Shown here piece after piece: positions 25,280-33,626 of a stretch of DNA of 64,000 bases; the first letter of the stretch is position 1, and each line of letters opens with the position of its first letter. Position numbers and translations under genes: made by a program. The notes beneath the pieces are model-generated. The model did not search any database. It was not told the origin of the DNA and worked only from the letters and a program-made list of their open reading frames with translations. This DNA is from Mesorhizobium sp. B2-8-5 (GTDB lineage Bacteria; Pseudomonadota; Alphaproteobacteria; Rhizobiales; Rhizobiaceae), in the NCBI RefSeq assembly GCF_006440675.2, contig NZ_CP083951.1, positions 1,831,501 to 1,895,500 on the forward strand. The letters are read 5' to 3'.

Positions 25280-25792
25280 TCAATTGCCCGGATCCTGCGG
25301 CTTGGCCTCGCGGCCCCAGCCGATCAGTTCGTCGAAGACGACAAGCGCTGCGCCGACCGAGATGAAGGTGTCGGCGAGATTGAAGACCGCGAAGGACCAG
25401 ACGGGCGTGTGGAACAGGATGTAGTCGATGACGTGACCGTAGACGGCGCGGTCGATGAGGTTGCCGAGCGCGCCGCCGATGATCAGCGCAAAGCCGATAC
25501 GAGCGACGACATGGCCGGCTTGCGTGCGCGTGGCGAGATAGAGCACGAAGGCGACGACGAGCACGGCGATGACTACCAGGCCGGTATCGCCGAAGGACTC
25601 GAACATCGAGAAGGCGATGCCGGTGTTGTAGGTGCGAAACAGCGCCAGGAATGGCAGCAGATCGACCTTCTCCTGAAAGGCGAGACCGTTCTCGACCAGC
25701 TGCTTGATCCACTGGTCGAGCGCAATGGCGATGACGACCAGCACGACGTAAGGCGACCAGTATTTCATTTGGCGGTTCTCATCGGATGTCAT
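25280..25792 (-). CDS. lspA: lipoprotein signal peptidase (signal peptidase II)
   Basis: A 170-residue inner-membrane aspartic protease that cleaves prolipoprotein signal peptides after diacylglyceryl transfer. It has four membrane helices. The two catalytic Asp are in GGALGNLIDRAVYGHVIDYI and VFNLADTFISVG; DQWIKQLV is the conserved first-helix motif. The listed start overlaps the upstream methyltransferase gene by 14 bases. An internal ATG at 25768 (KYWSPYV) would give 162 residues and a 10-base gap and is equally possible. The order trmH-like gene then lspA is common in Rhizobiales. Confidence 0.93.
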   Translation of the reverse strand: MTSDENRQMKYWSPYVVLVVIAIALDQWIKQLVENGLAFQEKVDLLPFLALFRTYNTGIAFSMFESFGDTGLVVIAVLVVAFVLYLATRTQAGHVVARIGFALIIGGALGNLIDRAVYGHVIDYILFHTPVWSFAVFNLADTFISVGAALVVFDELIGWGREAKPQDPGN

Positions 25793-26639
25793 TGGCAGGC
25801 TCGAGCTTCAACGCGCCGCGCCGGATCTCGAACAACATCACGCCGGTGGCGACCGCCAGATTGAGCGAATCGGCCCGGCCTGCCTGGGGAATTCTGAGCA
25901 GCCGGTCGCAGCTTTCGGCGAGACTGTCCGGCAGGCCCTGTTGCTCGTTGCCCATCAGCAGCAGGACCGGTCCCCTGGAGAAATCGACCGAGCGATAGTC
26001 GACCGCGCCCTTGAGATGGGTTCCGGCGACAAGGCCGGAGAAATCGCGGCGCCAGGCGAGGAAGGCCTGCTCGGTCGCCCTGGCGACCGGCACGGCGAAG
26101 ATCGAGCCCATGGTGGCGCGCACCGTCTCCAGCGAGAACGGGTCGGTGGTGTCGCCGACCAGGATGACGCCCTTGGCGCCGACGGCGTCGACGGTGCGGA
26201 TCACGGTGCCGAGATTGCCGGGGTCGCGCACCCGGTCGAGCGCCACCCAGACATCGCCATCCCTGGCGCGGATGTCCTTCAGCGGCACCGTCTGCTGCGC
26301 GAAGACGCCGACCACCATTTGCGGGTTCTCGCGGCGGGTGATGGCAGCGAGCACCTTTTCGGAAACTTCGAGCACCATGCCGCCGGCGGCGACGGTCCTC
26401 GCGGCGACCTTTTCGACGGCCGGGTTGCCGCGTCCGGCCTTGGCGAAGACCAAGGTCCTGATCGACCAGCCGAGGTCGAGGGCATCGATGACCAGCTTCA
26501 GGCCCTCGGCCATGAAGGCGTTCTGCTGGTCGCGGAATTTCTTGAGCGCCAGCGCCTTGATGTCCTTGACCAGGGGATTGGCAAGGCTGGTGACTTCCTT
26601 GACCTGCCCGACCGGGCGAGCGCCGTCATGTGCCGTCAT
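25779..26639 (-). CDS. SpoU/TrmH-family RNA 2'-O-methyltransferase
   Basis: A 286-residue SPOUT methyltransferase. All three family motifs are present: ALDRVRDPGNLGTVIRTVDA (motif 1), LLLMGNEQQGLPDSLAE (motif 2) and LRIPQAGRADSLNLAVA (motif 3), which build the trefoil-knot SAM site. An N-terminal substrate-binding domain (about 1-110) with SLANPLVKDIKALALKKFRD resembles RlmB-type L30e-like domains. It methylates a ribose in rRNA or tRNA; the exact nucleotide is unknown. Its ATG directly abuts the stop of the upstream methyltransferase gene, and its end overlaps lspA, so the three form one transcript. Confidence 0.9.
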   Translation of the reverse strand: MTAHDGARPVGQVKEVTSLANPLVKDIKALALKKFRDQQNAFMAEGLKLVIDALDLGWSIRTLVFAKAGRGNPAVEKVAARTVAAGGMVLEVSEKVLAAITRRENPQMVVGVFAQQTVPLKDIRARDGDVWVALDRVRDPGNLGTVIRTVDAVGAKGVILVGDTTDPFSLETVRATMGSIFAVPVARATEQAFLAWRRDFSGLVAGTHLKGAVDYRSVDFSRGPVLLLMGNEQQGLPDSLAESCDRLLRIPQAGRADSLNLAVATGVMLFEIRRGALKLEPANDIR

Positions 26640-27722
26640 TCAAGCCACCCAGCGCGAGAACAGCGAAGTCGACAGCGCGCGGCCGGCGGATTTCTCGCGA
26701 ATGATCAGCTCGCCGGATTCGACCGTGCCGCCCATACCGGCGAAAGTATCGCGCATCAGCGCATGGATGGCGAAGAAGGAAGCGCGGATCGAATAGGCGG
26801 TGAGGACGACGGCGAGCGGTTTCGGCGTCAGGATCGAGCGGCAAAGCTCGGTGAGGCCCGGCAGGTCCTCGAACAATTGCCAGACCTCGCCCTTGGGTCC
26901 GCGGCCATAGGCCGGCGGATCGAACAGCACGATGTCGTAGCGGCTGCCGCGGCGTTCCTCGCGCTCGGCGAATTTCATCGCGTCCTCGACGATCCAGCGG
27001 ATCGGCTTGTCGGCAAGGCCGGCCATCTCCTGGTTCTCGCGCGCCCAGCCGATCGCCTTCTTCGAGGCATCGACATGGGTGACCTCGGCGCCGGCGCGAG
27101 CCGCCACCAGCGAGGCAAGCCCCGTATAGCCGAAAAGGTTCAGCACCTTGACCGGACGCTTCGCCGACGCGATCAGCCCCGCCATATGGTCCCAATGCGA
27201 GGCTTGCTCCGGAAAGACGCCGACATGGCGGAAGGATGTGAAGCGGCCGAGATAATCGATGCCGTCATGCTTCATCGGCCAGGTTTCGCCGAGCGGCGCC
27301 TTCGGAAAGCGCCAGCGGCCGATGCCTTCCTCGTCGGTGTCGCCGGTGAAGATGGCGTCGGCGCGCTCCCACTCCTTCGCCGGCAGGGCCCGCTGCCAGA
27401 TCGCCTGGCCTTCGGGCCGCATGATGCGGTACGGGCCGTATTGCTCGAGCTTCTCACCGGCGCCGCTGTCAAGCAGGGCGTAATCGGCGTTTGGCGCGAC
27501 TTCGAGGATCAACGGCAGGCGCTCGGCAGGCAACGCGCCTTCGCGGCGCGCGAGCACGCGCGGCGCCGGCTTGGCTTCCTGCCGCTCCGCCGGTTTCGTT
27601 TCACGGCGCTCGGCAGGTGCGGCCTGCTGCCGTCCGGCCGCGAACGCATCACGCGGGCGGGGCTGTTCCGCCCTTGCGGGATGCGGTCGGCCATCGCGGC
27701 GTTTGTCGCGAAAAGATTTCAA
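26640..27722 (-). CDS. class I SAM-dependent rRNA methyltransferase (RlmI/RlmK-like)
   Basis: A 360-residue protein. An Arg/Pro-rich unstructured N-terminal tail (about 1-60) precedes a pre-domain with DYALLDSGAGEKLEQYGPYR and a Rossmann methyltransferase domain with LNLFGYTGLASLVAARAGAE (SAM motif I), VTHVDASKKAIGWARENQE (motif II) and YDIVLFDPPAYGRGPKGEVW (catalytic DPPAYG motif IV). This is the arrangement of enzymes related to 23S rRNA cytosine methyltransferase RlmI, although the RNA-binding PUA domain is replaced. No spacing separates it from the SpoU gene, suggesting joint expression of two RNA modification enzymes. Confidence 0.85.
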   Translation of the reverse strand: MKSFRDKRRDGRPHPARAEQPRPRDAFAAGRQQAAPAERRETKPAERQEAKPAPRVLARREGALPAERLPLILEVAPNADYALLDSGAGEKLEQYGPYRIMRPEGQAIWQRALPAKEWERADAIFTGDTDEEGIGRWRFPKAPLGETWPMKHDGIDYLGRFTSFRHVGVFPEQASHWDHMAGLIASAKRPVKVLNLFGYTGLASLVAARAGAEVTHVDASKKAIGWARENQEMAGLADKPIRWIVEDAMKFAEREERRGSRYDIVLFDPPAYGRGPKGEVWQLFEDLPGLTELCRSILTPKPLAVVLTAYSIRASFFAIHALMRDTFAGMGGTVESGELIIREKSAGRALSTSLFSRWVA

Positions 27723-27810
27723 GAAGGGTCATCTCCGGCGGTTCGGCCCGCTTCTGCCACAGCTCAGCCCACCGGCGCAACAAAGCCTGCCTCATTCAAT
27801 GGTGCTGTCA

Positions 27811-28296
27811 TCAACCATGCCGGATGCCGAGCAGGCCGAAACAAAGCGAAATGAAGCCAAGCGCCTTCGCCGCGGCCACCGCCATGTGGCCGGTCTCCCA
27901 ACGCAGCCGGACGGCTTCGAAATTGTCCGGGATCGGTCCGGGCGCCCAGGTCGCAAGAATGTCGTTGGCCGGTTTGACCAGTCCGAACCAGAGCGCCAGC
28001 GAGACGGCATAAAGCACTGTGGCGGCGAGCACGAGCCAGAAGGCTGTCGCTTGGCCGCGCAGCATCCAGGCAAGCAGCGCCGGGCAGAGGATCGCAGCGA
28101 TATCGAGCGGCGCTCCAATGACGGCAAAGAGCAGAAACTGACCGTTGAAGACCGTCGCCTCTCGCCAGAGCGCCGGCGACCATTTCGTCAGCCTGGGCAG
28201 CGATTCCAGCACATGGGCAAAGGACGGCCCAAGGCTGAGCGCCGCGACGAAAGCGGTCAGCACCGACCAGAACAGCAGGGTCCCGCGCATCTCCAT
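27811..28296 (-). CDS. DUF1772-like integral membrane protein
   Basis: A 161-residue protein with four hydrophobic helices, in the pattern of the DUF1772 (anthrone oxygenase-like) family: an N-terminal LLFWSVLTAFVAALSLGPSF helix, the WREATVFNGQF loop, and a late NFEAVRLRWETGHM segment with a conserved R-W-x-x-x-H type block, then a last helix. The function in bacteria is unknown. It is divergent from the YafY-type regulator gene with 101 bases between them; both promoters should lie there, so regulation by that WYL protein is possible. Confidence 0.7.
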   Translation of the reverse strand: MEMRGTLLFWSVLTAFVAALSLGPSFAHVLESLPRLTKWSPALWREATVFNGQFLLFAVIGAPLDIAAILCPALLAWMLRGQATAFWLVLAATVLYAVSLALWFGLVKPANDILATWAPGPIPDNFEAVRLRWETGHMAVAAAKALGFISLCFGLLGIRHG

Positions 28297-28397
28297 TGTG
28301 GGGAGAACGGGAACGGGACGCGGGCGTTCCGTGGCAGAAGGTCGCTTGCCGCGATGTGCAGGCCAGCCCTATTGTCCGGCACGCCGGTTAGCCATTC

Positions 28398-29108
28398 ATG
28401 TCCCGTTCAGCCCGCCTGCTCGACCTCGTCCAGATCCTTCGCCGCCACCGCCGGCCGGTGAGCGGCCGCACGCTTGCGGACGCAATCGGCGTGTCGATCC
28501 GCACGCTTTATCGCGACATCGCGACGCTGCAGGGGCAGGGCGCGCCGATCGAAGGCGAGGCGGGGCTTGGCTATGTGCTGAAGCCCGGCTTCATGCTGCC
28601 GCCGCTGATGTTCAGCGACGAGGAGATCGAGGCAATCGTGCTCGGCTCGCGCTGGGTGGCGAAGCAGCCGGACAAAAGGCTGGCGGCCGCCGCGGCGGAT
28701 GCGCTGGCCAAGATCGCGGCGGTGCTGCCGGATGATCTGCGCGACGATCTCGACGCGACGACACTGCTCGTCGGGCCGCGCTCGGAAAATGCCGAAGCGA
28801 TCGACCTCGGCATGGTGCGGCAGGCGATCCGGGACGAGCGCAAGCTTGGCTTCCTCTACCGTGACGCGGGGGGAGCGGCATCGAAGCGTCTGGTCTGGCC
28901 GTTCGCGCTCGCCTTCTTCGACAAGGTGCGGGTGATGGTGGCGTGGTGCGAAACGCGCCAGGATTTCCGGCATTTCCGCGCCGACCGGATGTCCGGCCTG
29001 ACAGCGACAGACATCCGCTATCCGCGCCGCCGCCAGGCGATGCTGAAGGAGTGGCGGGCGAGCCTTGACGCGCCCGGCCGGAAACGCGCGAAAGACGCTT
29101 CCGGCTGA
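28398..29108 (+). CDS. YafY-family (HTH-WYL) transcriptional regulator
   Basis: A 236-residue regulator. The N-terminal DeoR-like HTH (RLLDLVQILRRHRRPVSGRT then LADAIGVSIRTLYRDIATLQ) is followed by a WYL domain that binds ligands or nucleic acid; the WYL triad is read in variant form in ERKLGFLYRDAGG, and MVAWCETRQDFRHFRADRMS is the family's second block. It is followed 70 bases later by a VOC-family gene in the same orientation and is divergent from a DUF1772-like gene, giving two candidate targets. Confidence 0.88.
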   Translation: MSRSARLLDLVQILRRHRRPVSGRTLADAIGVSIRTLYRDIATLQGQGAPIEGEAGLGYVLKPGFMLPPLMFSDEEIEAIVLGSRWVAKQPDKRLAAAAADALAKIAAVLPDDLRDDLDATTLLVGPRSENAEAIDLGMVRQAIRDERKLGFLYRDAGGAASKRLVWPFALAFFDKVRVMVAWCETRQDFRHFRADRMSGLTATDIRYPRRRQAMLKEWRASLDAPGRKRAKDASG

Positions 29109-29178
29109 TCGCTGCTGCCAGAATCTGACAGCAGGTTCGCATATCGTCTCCAAGGTTCAGACACTTTGGAGATCAGAT

Positions 29179-29550
29179 ATGACCACGCCGAATTTCGTCA
29201 TCCTCTATGTCGACAGCCCGGAAAAGAGCGGCGCGTTCTACGCTTCGCTGCTCGGACGCGAGCCGGTTGAATCCTCGCCGACCTTCGTCATGTTCGTGCT
29301 CGACAAGGGGTTCAAGCTCGGCCTCTGGTCGCGCCACACGGTCGAGCCGGCTGCGGCGGCAGCAGGCGGTGGCGGCGAGCTCGTGATCGCGGTCGAGAAT
29401 GCGGCTGCGGTCGACGCCACCCATGCGGATTGGACTGGCAGGGGCCTCAACATTCTGCAGACCCCAACCGATCTTGATTTCGGCCGCACCTTCGTCGCGC
29501 TCGATCCCGACAATCACCGCCTGCGCGTCTACTGGCCGAATGGACAGTAG
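29179..29550 (+). CDS. VOC-family protein (glyoxalase/bleomycin-resistance fold)
   Basis: A 123-residue single VOC domain with two beta-alpha-beta modules: NFVILYVDSPEKSGAFYASL at the start and the C-terminal FGRTFVALDPDNHRLRVYWP, where the DPDNHRLRVY block carries a putative metal or substrate ligand. Proteins of this type are dimeric and act as dioxygenases, glyoxalases, or antibiotic-binding proteins; the role is not predictable. ATG at 29179 lies after GGAGATCAGAT. It likely shares a transcript with, or is regulated by, the WYL regulator gene just upstream. Confidence 0.85.
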   Translation: MTTPNFVILYVDSPEKSGAFYASLLGREPVESSPTFVMFVLDKGFKLGLWSRHTVEPAAAAAGGGGELVIAVENAAAVDATHADWTGRGLNILQTPTDLDFGRTFVALDPDNHRLRVYWPNGQ

Positions 29551-29599
29551 GCAGTAGGCCTATCTTCCCTATTGCCTGCTGCCCAATCCCTACTGCCTA
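29545..29599. repeat. low-complexity inverted repeat between VOC and cyclodeaminase genes
   Basis: CAGTAGGCAGTAGGC on the left is mirrored by ATTGCCTGCTGCCCAATC with CTACTGCCTA on the right. It bridges the ends of two convergent genes and could serve as a two-way terminator hairpin. The unit differs from the GTAGTGAG repeats at 19.9-20.8 kb but has the same style. Confidence 0.55.
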
Positions 29600-30559
29600 T
29601 TTGAGCGCGTTGTAGACGGCGACGCCGGCGGCGAGATCCTCTAGCGCCGCGCCGACCGACTTGAACAGCGTGATCTCGTCGTCGGTTTGCCGGCCCTGTT
29701 TCTCGCCGCGCGCGAGCTCGTGCAGGTCGGCGACGATCGCTTCCGGCTTCAGCACGCCTGACGCCAGCGGCTGGACGATGTCGCCGGCTTCCTTGGTGGC
29801 GCCGGCGCGGGTGTCGACATAGACGCGGGCGCGCTTGATCGCATCGTCATCGCTCTCACGCATCGTCGGCGTGAAGCCGCCGACGAGATCGACATGGGCG
29901 CCCGGCTTCAGCAGCGCGCCCTTGACCAGCGGCGTGTTCGAGATGGTTGCGGAGGCGACGATGTCGGCCTCGGCAAGCTCCGCATCGAGATCGCCGGCGG
30001 CACTTGCCGGAAGGCCTTCGGCGCGCAAGGCGGCGGCCACTTTTTCGGCATTGGCCGGCGTGCGGTTCCAGATGCGGATGGATGTGATCGGCCTGACCGC
30101 CGAATGCGCCTTGGCAAGGAAGGGCGACAGCGCGCCGGCACCGATCACCAGAAGCCGCGAGGCATCCTTGCGGGCGAGATAGGAGGCAGCGAGCGCGGAA
30201 GCGCAGGTCGTGCGCCACTGCGTCAGCCGTTGGCCGTCGATCAGCGCTTGCGGCTCGCCGGTGACGCCGTCGAGCAAAAGATAAAGGCCCATGACCGCCG
30301 GCTTGCCGATGGTATTGTTGTCCGGCGACACGGTGACGATCTTGACGCCGATATGGCCTCCCTCGGAGGTGCCCGCGGCGTTGAAGTCGGTCCAGGCCGG
30401 CATCAAAAGCAAGGTCGAGGCGGCGCCGTCCGGCCGCTCGATGCCATGATGGTGGCGAACCGGCTGCACGGCGCCATCGCGGAAGGCGGTGCGCAGCGTC
30501 TCGACAAGGCCGGGAAAGGTCAGCGCGCGGTCGACCTGTGCGGCCGAAATGGTCAGCAT
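29597..30559 (-). CDS. ornithine cyclodeaminase / mu-crystallin family protein
   Basis: A 320-residue NAD(P)-dependent enzyme. The Rossmann part has LLVIGAGALSPFLAKAHS and IRIWNRTPANAEKVAAAL (about 140-180), and the substrate part KIVTVSPDNNTIGKPAV and WRTTCASALAASYLA, which contains the conserved Arg-Thr. The family covers ornithine cyclodeaminase, alanine or lysine dehydrogenases and ketimine reductases. The family's usual catalytic Asp block is read as DLVGGFTPTMRESDDD, so the enzyme should be active, but the substrate cannot be fixed. It is preceded by three palindromes (30603-30750) and stands alone. Confidence 0.85.
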   Translation of the reverse strand: MLTISAAQVDRALTFPGLVETLRTAFRDGAVQPVRHHHGIERPDGAASTLLLMPAWTDFNAAGTSEGGHIGVKIVTVSPDNNTIGKPAVMGLYLLLDGVTGEPQALIDGQRLTQWRTTCASALAASYLARKDASRLLVIGAGALSPFLAKAHSAVRPITSIRIWNRTPANAEKVAAALRAEGLPASAAGDLDAELAEADIVASATISNTPLVKGALLKPGAHVDLVGGFTPTMRESDDDAIKRARVYVDTRAGATKEAGDIVQPLASGVLKPEAIVADLHELARGEKQGRQTDDEITLFKSVGAALEDLAAGVAVYNALK

Positions 30560-30602
30560 TGAAAGCTCCGTGGTGTGGAAAGGACGCTCGGCTATCTTCT
30601 AC

Positions 30603-30750
30603 GCAATTCCGGACGGAAAACCGCTACGCACTTTGCCTGGAATTGCTAAAGCGCGTCGCGCTGAAAACAGATTCAGGCGACGCGCTTTAAGCCTTTGTTC
30701 GATGCATGTCGTTGTCCCAGAACCGCTGCGCACTTCTGGGCGACATGCAT
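30603..30750. repeat. mosaic of three palindromic elements (RIME/REP-like)
   Basis: Three consecutive palindromes: 30603-30646 (GCAATTCC...GGAATTGC), 30647-30689 (TAAAGCGCGTCGC...GCGACGCGCTTTA) and 30702-30750 (ATGCATGTC...GACATGCAT). The first nearly equals 53860-53903; the third belongs to the same general class as 31113-31159. This mosaic of palindromes is typical of the Rhizobium-specific intergenic mosaic elements. It fills the gap between the cyclodeaminase and lapA genes. Confidence 0.8.
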
Positions 30751-31085
30751 TAGTTCGTCGGGTTGGGCAGCGCCGGTCCCTTGGGCGCCACGGGCGTGCG
30801 GCTCACCGCCTGGCGCAGGTTTTCCGCCTCGAGGCCGCGCTGGCGCGCGAGCTTGCGATAGCGTCCCTGCTTCACCCAGGTGGCCAGGCTTCCGACGACC
30901 ATGCCGATGGCCAAAGCCAGGAACAGGAAGATGAAAAGCGGCAGGCTCAGCGTCAGCGCGGGATTGCCGGGATGAAATGGATCGACCGTGAAGGCGACAG
31001 GGCCGCGATTGGCGACGGCGAGCGCGATCAGGATGACGGCCAGCGGCACGAAGACCACGACGAGGACGAAGCGATTGAACATCAA
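30750..31085 (-). CDS. lapA: LapA-domain (DUF1049) membrane protein
   Basis: A 111-residue inner-membrane protein with two helices (about 5-22 and 45-68). The family pattern is VFVPLAVILIALAVANRGPV, then LPLFIFLFLALAIGMVVGSL, ending in a cytoplasmic charged coiled stretch QGRYRKLARQRGLEAENLRQ. In E. coli LapA works with LapB in controlling LPS synthesis through LpxC degradation. It is the last gene of a rhizobial group sppA-ihfB-lapA. A REP-like palindrome separates it from ihfB, which may limit read-through. Confidence 0.82.
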   Translation of the reverse strand: MMFNRFVLVVVFVPLAVILIALAVANRGPVAFTVDPFHPGNPALTLSLPLFIFLFLALAIGMVVGSLATWVKQGRYRKLARQRGLEAENLRQAVSRTPVAPKGPALPNPTN

Positions 31086-31112
31086 ATCTCCATGGAGAGG
31101 CTTCTTGAAGCG

Positions 31113-31159
31113 CGCATGTCCTTGTCCCGAAACCGGTCTCCACTTTCGGGAGACATGCG
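31113..31159. repeat. REP-like palindrome between ihfB and lapA
   Basis: CGCATGTC at the left and GACATGCG at the right, with inner stem GTCCCGAAA...TTTCGGGA around CCGGTCTCCAC. Same design as 39134-39181 and 45299-45368. Confidence 0.8.
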
Positions 31160-31200
31160 TTTAGGCGCCGAGATGCCGTTTCGATCCGCCGGCCCGGCGC

Positions 31201-31485
31201 CTATTTGCCGCCGTTCAGCCTTTCGCGCAACTCCTTGCCGGTCTTGAAGAACGGCACCCATTTTTCCTCGACTTCAACGGATTCGCCGGTGCGCGGGTTG
31301 CGACCGGTGCGGGCCGGACGGTTCTTCACCGAAAAGGCGCCGAAACCGCGCAGTTCGACCCGGTTGCCCTCAGCAAGCGCGTCGGTGATCTCGTCAAAGA
31401 TCGCGCCGACGATGTTTTCGACGTCGCGCAGGAAAAGGTGCGGGTTGCGTGCAGCAATGATCTGCACAAGCTCGGATTTGATCAT
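31201..31485 (-). CDS. ihfB: integration host factor subunit beta
   Basis: A 94-residue DNA-bending protein of the HU/IHF family. It begins [20 protein letters not shown] and has the family signature [20 protein letters not shown], whose beta-arm wraps the minor groove, ending with [18 protein letters not shown]. With IhfA (not in the window) it bends DNA for sigma-54 promoters and other regulatory complexes. ATG at 31485 (MIKSEL) is chosen over one at 31512 because this is where the family begins. It lies 77 bases after sppA in the same direction. Confidence 0.95.
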   Translation of the reverse strand: MIKSELVQIIAARNPHLFLRDVENIVGAIFDEITDALAEGNRVELRGFGAFSVKNRPARTGRNPRTGESVEVEEKWVPFFKTGKELRERLNGGK

Positions 31486-31562
31486 AGAACATTCCCCGTA
31501 AAACCACTGCAACCGATTATCAGGATGATTTTATTGCTTTTTCGGCTCGTCCCAACGGCACC

Positions 31563-32519
31563 TTAAGGGTGCCAGACCGAAACGAGACCGTCAAGAAACA
31601 AGCGGTCGGCGCCAAGTTCGTGAATGATATCGCCGCCGGCATCCGGCAGGCCGAGCGCCTTGGCCGCCAATTTTGCCATCGACTGGGAAAACAGGAAACC
31701 GCCACGCCTGTCCTTGTCCTTCCACTCGACGACCTTGAGCTTGCTGTCCACGCCCTTGGTCGCCAGCCAGTCGATCGCCTCCTGCTCGCCGCCGACGGCG
31801 TCGACCAGGTGGTTGGCCAAAGCCTGGCGGCCGGTGAAGATCGAACCGTCGGCCAGCGCCAGCGCCTGCTCATGCGTCATCTTGCGGCGATCGGCGACGA
31901 TGCCGACGAACCAGTCGTAGCTGTCGAGGATCAGCTTGCGCACCATGGCGCGCTCGTCGTCATTGGTCGGCTTGAAGGGCGAGGGCGAAGCCTTGAGCGG
32001 CGACGATTTCACCTCCTCCAGCTTGATGCCGAGCTTGTCCATGAGACCGCTGACGTCAGGATACTGGATCAGCACGCCGATCGAGCCGACGATCGATGTC
32101 TTGCGGGCGACGATGTGGTCGGCTGCACTTGCGATCATATAGCCGGCCGATGCCGCCAGCGTGCCGACTTCGGCCACCACCGGCTTGTCACCGGCAAGCT
32201 TGCGCACGGCGTCGAATGTGGACTCGCCGCCGACCGTGGTGCCTCCGGGCGAATCGATCGAAAGGATGACGCCCTTCACCTCCGGCGACTTGCGGATCGA
32301 TTCCAGCCTTTTGAGCAGCTCCTCGTCTTCGGTGATGGTGCCTTCAATCTTGACCTTGGCGATGTGGGGGACCGCCCGGCCGGTAAAATTGTCGTCATAG
32401 ACCCAGGTCGAGAAAGCGATGATCGCTGCCGCCAGAACCAGAAACGCGACCACGCGCCAGAACGTCAGCTTGCGGCGCAAGCGGCGGCGGTCGATCAAGT
32501 CGTCGGCTCTCATTGCCAT
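31563..32519 (-). CDS. sppA: signal peptide peptidase SppA (S49 family)
   Basis: A 318-residue membrane-anchored serine protease that degrades released signal peptides. One N-terminal helix (about 20-40; LTFWRVVAFLVLAAAIIAFS) is followed by a ClpP-like fold with VKGVILSIDSPGGTTVGGES and the nucleophile Ser in GTLAASAGYMIASAADHIVA, then SIVGSIGVLIQ, and a Lys in the later EEVKSSPLKASPSPFKP region typical of the Ser/Lys dyad. Its short (36K-type) length matches alphaproteobacterial SppA. ATG at 32519 follows GAGGCTGACA. It heads the sppA-ihfB-lapA group. Confidence 0.9.
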   Translation of the reverse strand: MAMRADDLIDRRRLRRKLTFWRVVAFLVLAAAIIAFSTWVYDDNFTGRAVPHIAKVKIEGTITEDEELLKRLESIRKSPEVKGVILSIDSPGGTTVGGESTFDAVRKLAGDKPVVAEVGTLAASAGYMIASAADHIVARKTSIVGSIGVLIQYPDVSGLMDKLGIKLEEVKSSPLKASPSPFKPTNDDERAMVRKLILDSYDWFVGIVADRRKMTHEQALALADGSIFTGRQALANHLVDAVGGEQEAIDWLATKGVDSKLKVVEWKDKDRRGGFLFSQSMAKLAAKALGLPDAGGDIIHELGADRLFLDGLVSVWHP

Positions 32520-32912
32520 TGTCAGCCTCATGGGTGGTGGGAAAGCACGCTTTTAAAGCAAGCTTCTACACACGGCTACCGTTTCCTGGCGCGGGTCATC
32601 CGCTTCACAGAAGGGTGACCCCTCTACTTTCTTGTCCTGATGCAATTCCTGTCGGAAACCGCTCGCAGCTTTCCCGGAACTGTTCCGAAAGGCCCGGCTT
32701 CGGCCTCCGGCGGTGACGCCGGGCTCACGAAAAATTAACGCAAGCAGTCCGTATCTGCTATGAAGTACAGGCCGTATCGCCGAATTCCTTTCGATTTTGC
32801 GCGCGGCAGCTGTCACATTTTTGCAGTTTTCCTCCGCTTGTGCTTGCTTGTAGGTGCCGGCATACCACCTATAGGCGGTGTTTGGGCGGGCAAAGGTCCA
32901 TTAGAAAAAGTC
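32520..32912. other. 393-base region between sppA and lptC
   Basis: A divergent region that should hold both promoters. It contains a small inverted repeat (GGGTCA at 32593-32598, TGACCC at 32616-32621) and a diverged REP-like palindrome at 32642-32684 (GCAATTCC...GGAACTG). TTAACG and TATGAA spaced by 18 bases near 32730-32765 could be a promoter for lptC. I see no gene. Confidence 0.5.
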
Positions 32913-33626
32913 ATGTTGGCGCGATCTGACGAAACGAGCGATGCCGGTGAGGCATCGGCTCCCGCGAACCAAGGCGGCACGCGTGGCGATGCGTTCAACC
33001 GCGCCCGGCGGCACTCGCGCCGCGTCCGCGTGCTGAAATTTGCGGTACCGCTGCTCGCGGTCGCGATCGCCGTCGCCTTTCCGGTCTATTCCTACCTCAA
33101 AGCGCCGCTGTCGGTATCGGTGCAGGCCGACGGCACGGCGTTTTCCGATGGCAAGCTGGTGATGGCCAATCCGAAGCTCAACGGCTTCACCAAGCAGAAG
33201 CTGCCATATTCGCTGACGGCTACCAGGGCGACGCAGGATGTCGGCCAGCAGGCCGTCATCGACCTCGAAGGCATCAACGCCAGACTGCCCGTCGCCACCG
33301 ACAACATCGTGTCGGTGGATGCCGCGCACGGTATCTACAATCGCGACGCCAACACGATGGATTTGACCAGCGACGTCAGCGTGACGACGACGGACGGCCT
33401 GATGGCGAAGTTCAAATCGATCTTCCTAGACATGGGCAAAGGCTCTATGAAGACGAGCAATCCGGTCGACGTCAGCCGTGGCGGGTCGCGCATCACCGCG
33501 GACTCGATGTCGGTCGAGGACAATGGCAGGCTCGTGGTCTTCGAGAGCCGGGTTCGCGTCAACATAGATCCAACTGCGCTGAAGGCAGCGGGGGTAAACG
33601 GTGGAGAACAGAATGCGTCGCAGTAA
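32913..33626 (+). CDS. lptC: LPS export protein LptC
   Basis: A 237-residue protein with one membrane helix (about 45-62; VLKFAVPLLAVAIAVAFPVY) and a periplasmic beta-jelly-roll LptC domain containing SLTATRATQD, NARLPVATDNIVSVDAAHGI and GSRITADSMSVEDNGRLVVF. It takes lipopolysaccharide from the LptBFG ABC transporter and hands it to LptA. The N-terminal cytoplasmic tail is longer than in E. coli. The ATG at 32913 is chosen over an upstream in-frame start because the region before it lacks LptC character. It overlaps lptA and leads the lptC-lptA-lptB-rpoN-hpf-ptsN locus. Confidence 0.88.
   Translation: MLARSDETSDAGEASAPANQGGTRGDAFNRARRHSRRVRVLKFAVPLLAVAIAVAFPVYSYLKAPLSVSVQADGTAFSDGKLVMANPKLNGFTKQKLPYSLTATRATQDVGQQAVIDLEGINARLPVATDNIVSVDAAHGIYNRDANTMDLTSDVSVTTTDGLMAKFKSIFLDMGKGSMKTSNPVDVSRGGSRITADSMSVEDNGRLVVFESRVRVNIDPTALKAAGVNGGEQNASQ

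Noticed and set aside
25941..27854. 637-codon plus-strand open frame
   Set aside because: Lies over two clear methyltransferase genes on the other strand and has no recognisable motif.
32760..32912. Upstream in-frame extension of lptC
   Set aside because: A hydrophobic segment is encoded, but the LptC pattern and single TM start after 32913; this is leader DNA.
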